In this document: positions 36,806 to 45,402 of the stretch, one piece after another
How the letters are laid out: each line of letters opens with the position of its first letter
How positions within the stretch are numbered: the first letter of the stretch is position 1
NCBI GenBank assembly: GCA_038106145.1
Contig: JAYODD010000015.1
Span: forward strand, 3,297-67,296
Reading direction: 5' to 3'
DNA: 64,000 nt
Source of the DNA: JBFJKD01 sp038106145
GTDB lineage: Bacteria > Pseudomonadota > Gammaproteobacteria > Pseudomonadales > Porticoccaceae
Notes under the pieces: generated by a model
The model's database searches: none
Told to the model about the DNA's origin: nothing
The model's input: the letters and a program-made list of their open reading frames with translations, nothing else
Program-made: the position numbers and the translations under genes

Positions 36806-38179
36806 ATGGCCAATACTTTTAGTGATACCGAAAAAAAATACGCACCAGAGCAATTGATTAAAACCCCGGTGGGGCAATTGCAGGTGGGAATGTTTGTTGC
36901 CGAACTGGATCGACCCTGGCTGGAAACGCCTTTTCTTATTCAGGGGTTTGAGATTCGCCACCCCAGTCAGATCAGAAGTCTCAAGGAGCACTGTTATCAC
37001 GTTTACGTGTTGCGCCCCGGGGTGGCCAAAAAAATTGCGAAGGCGAGTGCTCCCACATTAATGCCCAAAGCGGGCACGCCAAAAATTCGGACCACCGGCA
37101 GTATGGTTTACGGCGGTGCTGGCACCAAAATTAACCGTGGCCAACCAAAGCGCGCGCCGGCGCCGGTGGTGCGCAATCGCCCAGCGTACAAAAACTCCGT
37201 GTCGGCGCGCACGGAACATGCCTATGCCCGCAAGGCTTTTCGCGAGGCGCGGCAGAGTCTCGACGGAATATTATCCGCCGCGCAGATGGGTAATATGATT
37301 GGCACCGAAAGTGCCCGCAGCACGGTGACATCCTGCGTGTCGAGTATTCTGCGCAATCCCGACGCCATGATGTGGATGACCAAGATCAAGCACCAGAACG
37401 AGTACACAGCAGAACATTGCCTCAATGTGTGCGTACTGGCCATCGCGTTCGGGCGCCACCTTAATTATTCCGAGGCAGACCTGGTGAGCGTCGGCCTGTG
37501 CGGCCTGTTGCACGACGTGGGAAAAATGCGCGTGCCCCTCGAAGTTCTGGATAAACCGGGCCGGCTCACCGAGGAAGAGTTTCGCGCCATTCAGCGCCAT
37601 ACGATTGAAGGGCGAGATCTGCTGGTGGCCAGCACGGGTGTCGACCAGAAGGCCATTGACGCCGCCTTTAACCACCACGAACGGATTGATGGACAGGGTT
37701 ATCCCCGCGGCCTGCCGGCGGAGGACATTCCAGAGTTTGCCCGGGTCATCGCCATTGTCGACGCCTACGATGCCATGACCAGTAACCGCTGTTACGCCAA
37801 AGCCCGTTCACCCATGGAGGCGATTAAAATTATTTTTGAAAATCGCGGCTCCCAGTTTGACGATGAACTGGCTTTACAATTTATCAAGGCGATTGGTCCC
37901 TATCCGCCGGGTACCATCGTAAAGTTACGCAACGGCATGGTGGGAATTGTTATTTCGGCGAAACAGAAATTTCGCCACTTGCCCACCGTACTGGTGTTGC
38001 GGGACGAAAACAAACAACCCATTGCCGAGCGTACCCTGGAGTTGCACCTGACTGACACCGGCGAGCTGGGCAAGGATAATTTGATCAAAAAAGTACTCAC
38101 AGACGGAGAGTACGATATTTATCTGGAAAATTACGAGGTAAAATCGGCCCCGGGTGGAGAATTGTTCGAACCCGAATAG
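36806..38179 (+). CDS. HD-GYP domain protein with DUF3391-type N-terminus (copy 2)
   Basis: Probable c-di-GMP phosphodiesterase of 457 residues. The N-terminal segment VGQLQVGMFVAELDRPWLETPF is nearly identical to copy 1. The linker is longer and rich in Lys/Pro/Ala (APAPVVRNRPAYK). The catalytic domain is canonical: EHCLNVCVLA, LLHDVGKMRV, NHHERIDGQGYPRGL and VDAYDAMTSNRCYAKA. The two genes are plainly a tandem duplication. The ATG of MANTFSDTEKK is chosen although earlier in-frame starts exist. The 3' end overlaps the convergent greB by 49 bases, so both stop codons lie within the other gene. Confidence 0.9.
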   Translation: MANTFSDTEKKYAPEQLIKTPVGQLQVGMFVAELDRPWLETPFLIQGFEIRHPSQIRSLKEHCYHVYVLRPGVAKKIAKASAPTLMPKAGTPKIRTTGSMVYGGAGTKINRGQPKRAPAPVVRNRPAYKNSVSARTEHAYARKAFREARQSLDGILSAAQMGNMIGTESARSTVTSCVSSILRNPDAMMWMTKIKHQNEYTAEHCLNVCVLAIAFGRHLNYSEADLVSVGLCGLLHDVGKMRVPLEVLDKPGRLTEEEFRAIQRHTIEGRDLLVASTGVDQKAIDAAFNHHERIDGQGYPRGLPAEDIPEFARVIAIVDAYDAMTSNRCYAKARSPMEAIKIIFENRGSQFDDELALQFIKAIGPYPPGTIVKLRNGMVGIVISAKQKFRHLPTVLVLRDENKQPIAERTLELHLTDTGELGKDNLIKKVLTDGEYDIYLENYEVKSAPGGELFEPE

Positions 38180-38667
38180 CGTATCTGTACTACGCAGTAG
38201 CGGCGACTGACGCCACCCGCGTGAACTGCCACTGTTTGCCCCGAAACCTTTCCCAATAAAGCCCTGGCCAGGGGGCCGTCAATACTGATGTTCTCGGGAG
38301 AAAAGGCGATTTCGTCGGCGCCGACGATACGATATAGCAGTAATTCATCGCGTTCGTTGCGCAAGGTTACCCAGGCGCCAAAAAAGATTTTTTCGGTGTT
38401 ATCGGGCGTGCGATCTACGATTTTCAGTTCCGCCAACCGCTGGTTTAGATAACGCACCCGCCGGTCAATTTCGCGCAGGCGTCGCTTGCCATAAATGTAA
38501 TCGCCGTTTTCCGAGCGATCGCCATTTTTGGCGGCTTCGTGAACCGCGGCGGTTACCAGCGGGCGTTCAGTGGTCCATAGCTGGCGTAATTCTGCGCGCA
38601 ATGCCGCCGCGCCCTCGGGGGTAATGTAGGGTGCGCCGGCTGGGGCGGGTGCGCGGTAGCGTCCCAT
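38131..38667 (-). CDS. greB: Transcription elongation factor GreB
   Basis: Stimulates transcript cleavage by backtracked RNA polymerase. The 178-residue protein has the N-terminal coiled coil with the acidic tip motif AAKNGDRSENGDYIYGKRRLREIDRR and a C-terminal FKBP-like domain (WVTLRNERDELLLYRIVGADE, then SPLARALLGK-type segment). The C-terminus is some 15-20 residues longer than usual (RYSGSNNSPPGADFTS) and runs into the convergent HD-GYP gene; the extension may be recent read-through of the old stop. It is the last gene of a SUI1-peptidase-greB run, starting 4 bases after the peptidase stop. Confidence 0.92.
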   Translation of the reverse strand: MGRYRAPAPAGAPYITPEGAAALRAELRQLWTTERPLVTAAVHEAAKNGDRSENGDYIYGKRRLREIDRRVRYLNQRLAELKIVDRTPDNTEKIFFGAWVTLRNERDELLLYRIVGADEIAFSPENISIDGPLARALLGKVSGQTVAVHAGGVSRRYCVVQIRYSGSNNSPPGADFTS

Positions 38668-38671
38668 GGCG

Positions 38672-40624
38672 TTAGCGTTCCACCGCCTGTTGCGAACCCG
38701 GCGTCAGCGCGAACACTTGCTGGTAAAATTCCAGCTCTGCCTGTAGCGCCGCGGCGATGTTCGCCGCCTGGCGAAAGCCGTGGCCCTCGCCTGGGAACGG
38801 GACATAGGACACCGGCAGACCCTTGCGGCGCATGGCATCTACCATCAGTTGCGCCTGTTGGGGCGGCACGACCCGATCGTCCAGGCCCTGAAAAAAAATT
38901 ACCGGACTGCTCAGCTTGTCGATGTGGTGGATCGGCGAGCGCGTCCGGTACAGGTCCCGAGCCGCGGGATAGGGGCCAATCAGCTTGTCGAGATAACGGG
39001 ACTCAAATTTGTGGGTGTCCCGGGCCAGAATTTCCAGATCGCCAATACCGTAGTAGCTCGCGCCCGCGCCGAAATCGTCGTACCGGGTCAGTGCGGCGAG
39101 CACGGTGTACCCTCCCGCGCTGCTGCCGCGAATAATCATACGCTCGGGGTCGGCCAGGCCGTTACCGATCAGGTGGCGCGCTCCGGCGACGACGTCGTCC
39201 ACGTCGATAACCCCCCACAATCCCGTCAGCGCGTCGCGATAGCGGCGGCCGTAACCGGTACTGCCGCGGTAATTGATATCGCAGACAGCGAAACCGCGGC
39301 TGGTCCAGAACTGGATTTTGTAGTTCAGCGCGGTGTCGGCGCAGCCGGTTGGTCCGCCGTGGCACATCACGAGCAACGGCGGTCGAGCGCCCGCCGGGCC
39401 GGAGAATTCCGGGTTGCAAGGGGCGTAGTAAAAGCCATGGGCGGTGCCGTTGTGGGTGGTTGGAAAACTGATAGCCCGCGCGGCAGATATCCCGTCGACT
39501 GGTAATAGTGGCGAACTCGAGGGGTGAATAGGCCGCACCGCGCCCCTTTCCCTGTCGAGATCGATGCAGGCCAGAACACTGGCGCGGGTGGGGGACGCGC
39601 CGATAAACCAGGTACGGGCGCCGCTAACGGCGATCGATCCAATGCTGGAGCAGGGAAGATGAAGTTCGTGCCAGGCTTGCGCGTTCGCGCCAGTAGTGGT
39701 GTCTAACTGGATAGTCGCCAGGCGCCACACGCCATTTTGTGTGTAGGCGGCTACGACCTGGTGCTCGGCAGCGAATCCGTAGGTGACCACGCCGAGGCGC
39801 CACGGGGCCCCGCAAAATTCCGCGGCCATTGGACAAACTGCTTCCAAGGTCCCGTTGTGCCGCTGGCGATAGAGGTTCCACCAGTCGCTGCGATCCGATA
39901 TAAAAAACAGCTCGCCGTCGGGTGACCATTGGGGCTGACAAATGCTCTCCGTGGAACTTCCGGCAACCCGCTGGGGAGCGGTGGGACGGCCCTGACCATC
40001 GAGCGGCGCACACCATAGTTCGGTGCCGTCCCAGGGCATTTGCGGGTGATTCCAGCACAGCCACGAGAGCGTGTGTTGATCCGGGCTCAGCCGGGGACAG
40101 GCATAAAAATCCGCGCCTGCGACCAACTCGCCGACCTGCTGTGAACCGTCGAGGGGTATCGCTGCAATAAAATTGCGCGGTTCCGGGGTGCCGACACTGT
40201 GTTGTTCCGCCACGCACAATAAACGCTGGCGGGTAGCATCGAGTGTCAGGTCGGCGAAGCGGTAGCCCTGGTTATCGGGGGTGAGGGGTTCCGGCTGCGG
40301 CCGGGCCGCGTCCGCTCCCATGCGATAGATGCGCTGGTCGTCCTGGAGAACAAAATACAGGATGTTCTCGACCACCAAATAGGGCGCGCCGCCGTATTCG
40401 TACACTCGACTGCTGGCGCTGAGGGGGCTGGGTAGAATATCGCGAATTTTCCCCCGACTGTCCCGCTGAAAAATAGTCGTTCGACCATTTTCCGAGGGCC
40501 GGGATTCGAGCCAGTAAAGATTTTCCCCGTCCACCGTGGGTTGCTCCATGGCTGGGGCCGCAGTGGCTACCAGCCGGGGGCTGACGGCGGACGCCCAGGT
40601 GCCGTAGGGGGCAATTTGAGTCAC
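38672..40624 (-). CDS. S9-family peptidase (prolyl oligopeptidase / acylaminoacyl peptidase type)
   Basis: Serine peptidase of 650 residues with an N-terminal beta-propeller (repeats such as PQWSPDGELFFISDRSDWWNLY) and a C-terminal alpha/beta hydrolase. The catalytic triad is visible: Ser in MIIRGSSAGGYTVLAAL, Asp in QGLDDRVVPPQQA and His in PFPGEGHGFR. The HGGPTG segment before the catalytic domain forms the oxyanion hole. The start is a GTG; the SUI1 gene stops 6 bases upstream and greB starts 4 bases downstream. No signal peptide is seen, so it is probably cytoplasmic and cleaves short peptides. Confidence 0.9.
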   Translation of the reverse strand: MTQIAPYGTWASAVSPRLVATAAPAMEQPTVDGENLYWLESRPSENGRTTIFQRDSRGKIRDILPSPLSASSRVYEYGGAPYLVVENILYFVLQDDQRIYRMGADAARPQPEPLTPDNQGYRFADLTLDATRQRLLCVAEQHSVGTPEPRNFIAAIPLDGSQQVGELVAGADFYACPRLSPDQHTLSWLCWNHPQMPWDGTELWCAPLDGQGRPTAPQRVAGSSTESICQPQWSPDGELFFISDRSDWWNLYRQRHNGTLEAVCPMAAEFCGAPWRLGVVTYGFAAEHQVVAAYTQNGVWRLATIQLDTTTGANAQAWHELHLPCSSIGSIAVSGARTWFIGASPTRASVLACIDLDRERGAVRPIHPSSSPLLPVDGISAARAISFPTTHNGTAHGFYYAPCNPEFSGPAGARPPLLVMCHGGPTGCADTALNYKIQFWTSRGFAVCDINYRGSTGYGRRYRDALTGLWGVIDVDDVVAGARHLIGNGLADPERMIIRGSSAGGYTVLAALTRYDDFGAGASYYGIGDLEILARDTHKFESRYLDKLIGPYPAARDLYRTRSPIHHIDKLSSPVIFFQGLDDRVVPPQQAQLMVDAMRRKGLPVSYVPFPGEGHGFRQAANIAAALQAELEFYQQVFALTPGSQQAVER

Positions 40625-40630
40625 GGGCTC

Positions 40631-40966
40631 TCAGCCACCGGCAAGTTTCACGGTGAAGCCCCGCGTCGCGAGGAATGGGTAGATAACGTCGCGCTTATCC
40701 CCCTGTATTTCGATTACGCCATTTTTAACCGCGCCACCTGCGCCGCACAGGCGCTTCAGTTCGCTCGCCAGCTGTTTGAGTTCTGCCTCCGCTATGTTCA
40801 ACCCGGTAATGGTGGTGACGCCTTTACCCTTGCGGTCACTGGTTTCGCGGCGAATGCGCACAATACCATCGCCCCGGTTTATGCAGTTTGCGGCGGCGGA
40901 CGTGGATTTTTCGCCTTTGATACGTCCGCGCTCGGTGGAGTAGACCAGCCGTGAATTTTTGTTCAT
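40631..40966 (-). CDS. SUI1/YciH-family translation factor homologue
   Basis: A 111-residue bacterial eIF1 homologue. The N-terminal third is basic and poorly conserved (MNKNSRLVYSTERGR). The SUI1 domain follows with VRIRRETSDRKGKGVTTITGL, LKRLCGAGGAVKNGVIEIQGD and YPFLATRGFTVKLAGG, all typical. In E. coli YciH influences the fidelity of start-site selection, mainly in vitro. It is the first gene of the run with the S9 peptidase and greB. Confidence 0.9.
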   Translation of the reverse strand: MNKNSRLVYSTERGRIKGEKSTSAAANCINRGDGIVRIRRETSDRKGKGVTTITGLNIAEAELKQLASELKRLCGAGGAVKNGVIEIQGDKRDVIYPFLATRGFTVKLAGG

Positions 40967-41018
40967 GGTGAATTGTTCACGCTATGCATTGATGTCCGAA
41001 TAGTTCGAATTGTACAGC

Positions 41019-42041
41019 TCAGTCGGCCACGTCGGTATTCGTCGCCAGAATAATTTTTCCGATGTGAGTGTTGCTTTCCATCAGGCGGTGTCCCGCCGCC
41101 GCCTGTTCCAAAGGCAATATGCTGTGAATAATCGGTTTGACGGCGCCGCTGTCCAGCAGTGGCCACACCTTGTCGTGCAGCCCGCGGGCGATGCGGGCCT
41201 TGTTGGCGATCGGTTGACTACGCAGGGTGGAGCCGGTTAGCACCAGTTGTTTGAGCATCACCGGCATCAGGTCCACTTCCACTTTGGAACCGCGCAAAAA
41301 AGCGATGGAAACCATGCGTCCCTGAAAGGCGAGCGTACGAATGTTTTTTGCTATGTAATCGCCGCCGACCATATCGAGAATCACATTCGCGCCTTTGCAC
41401 GCCGATTTGACTCCATCGACAAAATCCTCTTGGTGATAATTAAACGCTTTTTCCGCGCCCAGCTGTTCGCAGGCCAGGCATTTGTCGGCAGTGCCAGCGG
41501 TAGCGAAAACCCGCGCCCCAAACGCCTTACCCAATTGAATGGCCACCGTGCCGATGCCGCTGGCGCCACCGTGAACCAGCAACACTTCCTGGGGTTGCAA
41601 CGCCGCCCTTTCAAACAGGTTGTGCCATACGGTAAAAAAGGTTTCAGGCAGCGCCGCGGCCTGAATATCGCTATAACCCTCTGGCACCGGCAGACAAACA
41701 CCGGCCTCTGCGACGGCGTACTCGGCGTAGCCTCCACCGCTCAGCAAGGCACAGACCCGGTCGCCGACCCGCCACTGCTCCACGCCCTCGCCCAGTGCGA
41801 CGACAGTGCCGGCCACCTCAAGTCCCGGCAAGTCCGATGCCCCCGGCGGCGGTGGGTAGCCGCCCTGGCGCTGAAACACGTCGGGGCGATTGATGCCCGC
41901 CGCGGCGACGCGAATCAGCACTTGACCGGCCCCGGGCGCGGGTAGAGAGCGTTGACCTGATTGCAATGTTTCGGGACCACCGGGTCCGCTTATTTCAATA
42001 CATCTCATCGTCGCGGGTAACACCGCAGGATTATGTGTCAT
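41019..42041 (-). CDS. NAD(P)H:quinone oxidoreductase, zinc-independent MDR family (PIG3-like)
   Basis: A 340-residue medium-chain reductase. The catalytic domain has GINRPDVFQRQGGYPPPP, typical of the quinone oxidoreductase/PIG3 branch, and GLEVAGTVVALGEGV. The zinc-ligand cysteines of alcohol dehydrogenases are missing. The Rossmann part has VHGGASGIGTVAIQLGKAFGARVFATAGT, and downstream VILDMVGGDYIAKNIRTLAFQGRMVSI. It probably reduces quinones or enals with NADPH. The ATG of MTHNPAV is preferred over a GTG 18 bases upstream because GGGAG lies before it. It faces the K+ channel gene divergently. Confidence 0.88.
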   Translation of the reverse strand: MTHNPAVLPATMRCIEISGPGGPETLQSGQRSLPAPGAGQVLIRVAAAGINRPDVFQRQGGYPPPPGASDLPGLEVAGTVVALGEGVEQWRVGDRVCALLSGGGYAEYAVAEAGVCLPVPEGYSDIQAAALPETFFTVWHNLFERAALQPQEVLLVHGGASGIGTVAIQLGKAFGARVFATAGTADKCLACEQLGAEKAFNYHQEDFVDGVKSACKGANVILDMVGGDYIAKNIRTLAFQGRMVSIAFLRGSKVEVDLMPVMLKQLVLTGSTLRSQPIANKARIARGLHDKVWPLLDSGAVKPIIHSILPLEQAAAGHRLMESNTHIGKIILATNTDVAD

Positions 42042-42379
42042 AGGTAACCGGTCTCCCACCGCTGTAAAACGATAAGTGTAACGCTAAAGTTGTAAGGCCG
42101 GAAAAACAGCGTAAATTATCGCGCCACCTGACGCTGCGAGGAGTGGCAGGACTCGTGCGGGGTTGACCCTCGCCAGAAAACGGGGCCCGTTGTCGATTGC
42201 CCATGCCATACGATGTACTCTGGATCAGGCGGATCATGCGCAGCAGGGGCGAGACGGGTGGAATCCCACAGTTTGGTATGGGTGAATCGCTGCTGTCGGT
42301 TTGAAGGTATGCGGGTGTCCGCTATCATGCTGCGGTACACTGCGCGGGTCAAAGAGTGAATTGCAAGGGTGGCGCCAGT
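42042..42379. other. 338-base intergenic region, divergent
   Basis: It separates the divergent oxidoreductase and potassium channel genes. Apart from the promoter-like pair at 42301 I see no RNA gene, repeat or hairpin with a T tract. Confidence 0.5.
42301..42328 (+). promoter_or_regulatory. Possible sigma70 promoter of the potassium channel gene
   Basis: TTGAAG, 16 bases, TATCAT. Both elements match consensus in four or more positions. The implied start near 42335 would leave about 45 bases to the ATG. Confidence 0.35.
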
Positions 42380-43198
42380 ATGACGATGCAGCGGGAAACA
42401 TTGCGTACCAGATTAGGTGTGATTATTTTTGGCACCGATACGCCCGCAGGGCGGGCATTCGACGTGGGGCTGATCTACGCCATCATTATTAGCGTTGCGG
42501 CGGTTATGCTCGATTCCGTCGCCGTGCTGCACGACCGGTTTGGCGCGATATTCTTTTATACGGAGTGGGTTTTCACTCTGCTGTTTACCGTTGAATATTT
42601 TTTGCGCATTTACATCTCGCAGCGCCCGCTGCGTTACATCTTCAGTTTTTTTGGCCTGGTCGATTTGATATCAATCATTCCCTCTTACCTGGCGCTGATT
42701 GTGGTTGGCGCAAACTATTTGCTGATCATCAGATTGGTGCGGGTGCTGCGGGTTTTTCGCGTTCTCAAACTGGTGCGCTACACGGCGGAAGCCAATGTGC
42801 TGATGCGCTCGCTGTACGCGGCGCGGCGCAAGATATTTGTATTTTTTTCCGCTGTCATTGTCCTGAGCTGCATATTTGGCAGTTTGATGTTCGTGCTGGA
42901 GGGGCCGGGCAATGGCTTTACCAGTATTCCCAAAAGTATTTACTGGACCATAGTGACGATTACGACCGTCGGCTACGGGGATATTGCACCGCACACCGTG
43001 CTGGGGCAACTGGTATCAACTCTCGCCATGCTGACCGGCTATTCAATTATCGCCATTCCTACGGGCATAATAACCGCCGAGCTGGCGTCGGAAATTGGAC
43101 GCGATAAGCAGGACCGAATTTGTCGCAACTGCGGTCGCCGCGGACACGAAGTAGACGCCATACATTGCAAGTTTTGTGGGGTCGACCTGTATCGGTGA
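42380..43198 (+). CDS. Voltage-gated potassium channel with C-terminal zinc ribbon
   Basis: A 272-residue six-helix cation channel. S1-S3 helices lie within residues 28-112. S4 is the regularly charged RLVRVLRVFRVLKLVRY (118-134). The pore carries the K+ selectivity filter TTVGYGD (195-201), and S6 follows (TGYSIIAIPTGIITAEL). After S6 the chain ends in a short cytoplasmic zinc ribbon, C-x2-C at 248-251 and C-x2-C at 263-266, seen in one subgroup of bacterial Kv-like ion transporters. The ATG is chosen over a GTG 24 bases upstream. Its role is K+ homeostasis or membrane potential, unspecified. Confidence 0.92.
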   Translation: MTMQRETLRTRLGVIIFGTDTPAGRAFDVGLIYAIIISVAAVMLDSVAVLHDRFGAIFFYTEWVFTLLFTVEYFLRIYISQRPLRYIFSFFGLVDLISIIPSYLALIVVGANYLLIIRLVRVLRVFRVLKLVRYTAEANVLMRSLYAARRKIFVFFSAVIVLSCIFGSLMFVLEGPGNGFTSIPKSIYWTIVTITTVGYGDIAPHTVLGQLVSTLAMLTGYSIIAIPTGIITAELASEIGRDKQDRICRNCGRRGHEVDAIHCKFCGVDLYR

Positions 43199-43275
43199 TG
43201 CGTCACAGGGGTGTACCGCTCGGTTAGTGTTGAACAGGTTCATTGTGAATATCATGAATTTTTGAGGAACGGCAG

Positions 43276-45195
43276 ATGGCGAGTAAAAACGGCAACGGTG
43301 TTGGTAACTATGCAAAGGTGTACGGGGCGGCGCAGAGCGATCCGGTCGCTTTCTGGGGCGCGGCCGCGGAGGGTGTTGCCTGGTATCGTAAACCGGAACA
43401 AATCCTCGACGACAGTAACCCGCCGTTCTTGCGCTGGTTTCCCGACGGTGTGACCAATGCCTGCTACAACGCGCTGGACCGCCATGTCGAGAACGGCCGC
43501 GCCGAGCAAACGGCATTGATTTACGACAGTCCCGTCACCGGCACCCAGCAGCGGTTTACCTATCGCCAACTGTTGGAGCGGGTGTCCCGTTTTGCCGGAG
43601 CGTTGCAGGAGCAGGGAATTGAGCGCGGTGATCGCGTGATCATCTATATGCCGATGGTGCCTGAAGCGGCGATAGCCATGCTGGCCTGCGCGCGCATCGG
43701 TGCGGTGCACTCGGTGGTATTCGGCGGTTTTGCGGCCCACGAGCTGGCGGTACGGATTGACGATGTGGGCGCGCGCCTGGTGGTGAGCGCTTCGTGCGGA
43801 ATTGAGCCAGGCCGCCTGGTGGCTTACAAGCCACTACTTGATGAAGCGATCAATCTCGCAAAAAACAAGCCCCATACCTGTATTATCCTGCAACGGGAGC
43901 AGCAATTGGCGCAGATGACAGCCGGCCGCGACCACGACTGGAGGGATGTCGAACAAACGGCTCAGCCAGTGCCCTGCGTACCCGTAGCGGCGACCGACCC
44001 GCTGTATGTGCTGTATACCTCCGGCACCACCGGTCAGCCCAAAGGCGTGGTGCGCGATACCGGCGGCACCATTGTGTCCCTGCAGTGGAGCACGCGGCAT
44101 GTATATGGCGTCGAGCCTGGCGATGTGTTCTGGGCCGCGTCCGATGTCGGTTGGGTGGTGGGACATTCCTATATTGTGTACGGGCCGCTGTTTAATGGCA
44201 GCACCTCAATTCTGTACGAGGGAAAACCGGTGGGCACGCCGGACCCGGGGGCCTATTGGCGGGTTATTGCAGAGTACGGGGTCAAAGCATTTTTTACCGC
44301 GCCGACCGCCTTTCGCGCCATCAAAAAAGAAGACCCCCGTGGCGAGTATATTGGCAAATACGATTTGTCGAAATTTGAGGCCTTGTTCCTGGCGGGTGAA
44401 CGCTGTGACCCGGACACCCTGAGCTGGGCGCAAACAAAACTACAGGTGCCAGTGATCGATCACTGGTGGCAGACCGAACTCGGCTGGCCGGCCTGCAGTA
44501 ACTGCCGCGGTATCGAGTTATTGCCCGTGGTGGCCGGATCGCCATCCAAGCCGGTGCCGGGTTTTGATTTGCACGTGCTCGACGAAGGGGGGCGTCCGGT
44601 TCCGGCGGGCACCATCGGCGCGCTGGTGATCAAGCTGCCATTGCCCCCGGGCACATTTACCACCCTGTGGCAGAACGACGATCGTTTCGTGGCGTCATAT
44701 TTCGCCAATTTCCCTGGTTATTATGAAACCGGTGACGCGGGTTACATCGATGCCGATGGTTATGTGTTCGTGATGGCACGCACCGACGATGTGATCAACG
44801 TGGCGGGTCATCGGTTATCCACTGGGGCGATGGAAGAGGTTCTCGCGTCCCACCCGGATGTTGCGGAGTGTGCGGTCATCGGCGTGGCCGATGACATGAA
44901 AGGCCAGTTGCCCCTTGGCATGGTAGTGCTCAACGATGGGGTTGAGCGGGATGGCGGAGAGATTTGCGCTGAACTGATCAGTCGGGTCAGGGAGCAAATT
45001 GGCCCGGTGGCTGCGTTCAAATTGTGCACCATAGTCAAGCGACTGCCTAAAACCCGCTCGGGAAAAATACTGCGGGCCACCATGCGCAGCATTGCCGATG
45101 GGGAACCCTGGAAAATGCCAGCAACCATCGACGATCCGGTAATATTGGACGAAATTACAAAAAAATTAACGGAGCTGGGCTATCCGCGCGGCTAG
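43276..45195 (+). CDS. prpE: Propionyl-CoA synthetase-like acyl-CoA synthetase (PrpE/ACSS3 type)
   Basis: AMP-forming ligase activating a short-chain carboxylic acid, 639 residues, with GAGGAACG before the ATG. The adenylation signature YTSGTTGQPKGVVRDTGG is intact, as are DVGWVVGHSYIVYGPL, WWQTELGWP and the C-terminal KTRSGKILRATMR with the catalytic Lys. The segment SCGIEPGRLVAYKPLLDEAI distinguishes PrpE/ACSS3 from acetyl-CoA synthetase. There are no prpB/C/D genes around it; it lies upstream of the 2-oxoacid oxidoreductase operon, with 207 bases between. Propionate is likely but other C2-C4 acids are possible. Confidence 0.88.
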   Translation: MASKNGNGVGNYAKVYGAAQSDPVAFWGAAAEGVAWYRKPEQILDDSNPPFLRWFPDGVTNACYNALDRHVENGRAEQTALIYDSPVTGTQQRFTYRQLLERVSRFAGALQEQGIERGDRVIIYMPMVPEAAIAMLACARIGAVHSVVFGGFAAHELAVRIDDVGARLVVSASCGIEPGRLVAYKPLLDEAINLAKNKPHTCIILQREQQLAQMTAGRDHDWRDVEQTAQPVPCVPVAATDPLYVLYTSGTTGQPKGVVRDTGGTIVSLQWSTRHVYGVEPGDVFWAASDVGWVVGHSYIVYGPLFNGSTSILYEGKPVGTPDPGAYWRVIAEYGVKAFFTAPTAFRAIKKEDPRGEYIGKYDLSKFEALFLAGERCDPDTLSWAQTKLQVPVIDHWWQTELGWPACSNCRGIELLPVVAGSPSKPVPGFDLHVLDEGGRPVPAGTIGALVIKLPLPPGTFTTLWQNDDRFVASYFANFPGYYETGDAGYIDADGYVFVMARTDDVINVAGHRLSTGAMEEVLASHPDVAECAVIGVADDMKGQLPLGMVVLNDGVERDGGEICAELISRVREQIGPVAAFKLCTIVKRLPKTRSGKILRATMRSIADGEPWKMPATIDDPVILDEITKKLTELGYPRG

Positions 45196-45402
45196 TGTGG
45201 CGTCAGGAAGGCAAAAGAGCTTACGTGAAATAGTGCGAAAATAAAACGTTGTGGCCTGTGCCGGCAAACATTTTTGCAGTTATTGCGTAATTGGTTATTT
45301 ACAGGGTGCGGTGGTTTCCGGTATAAATACCCGGACCATTCTGCATAACAAACGCTTATGGTCGGCGTAATAAATTCCTCGACGACCTCTGGAGGTTTGA
45401 GG

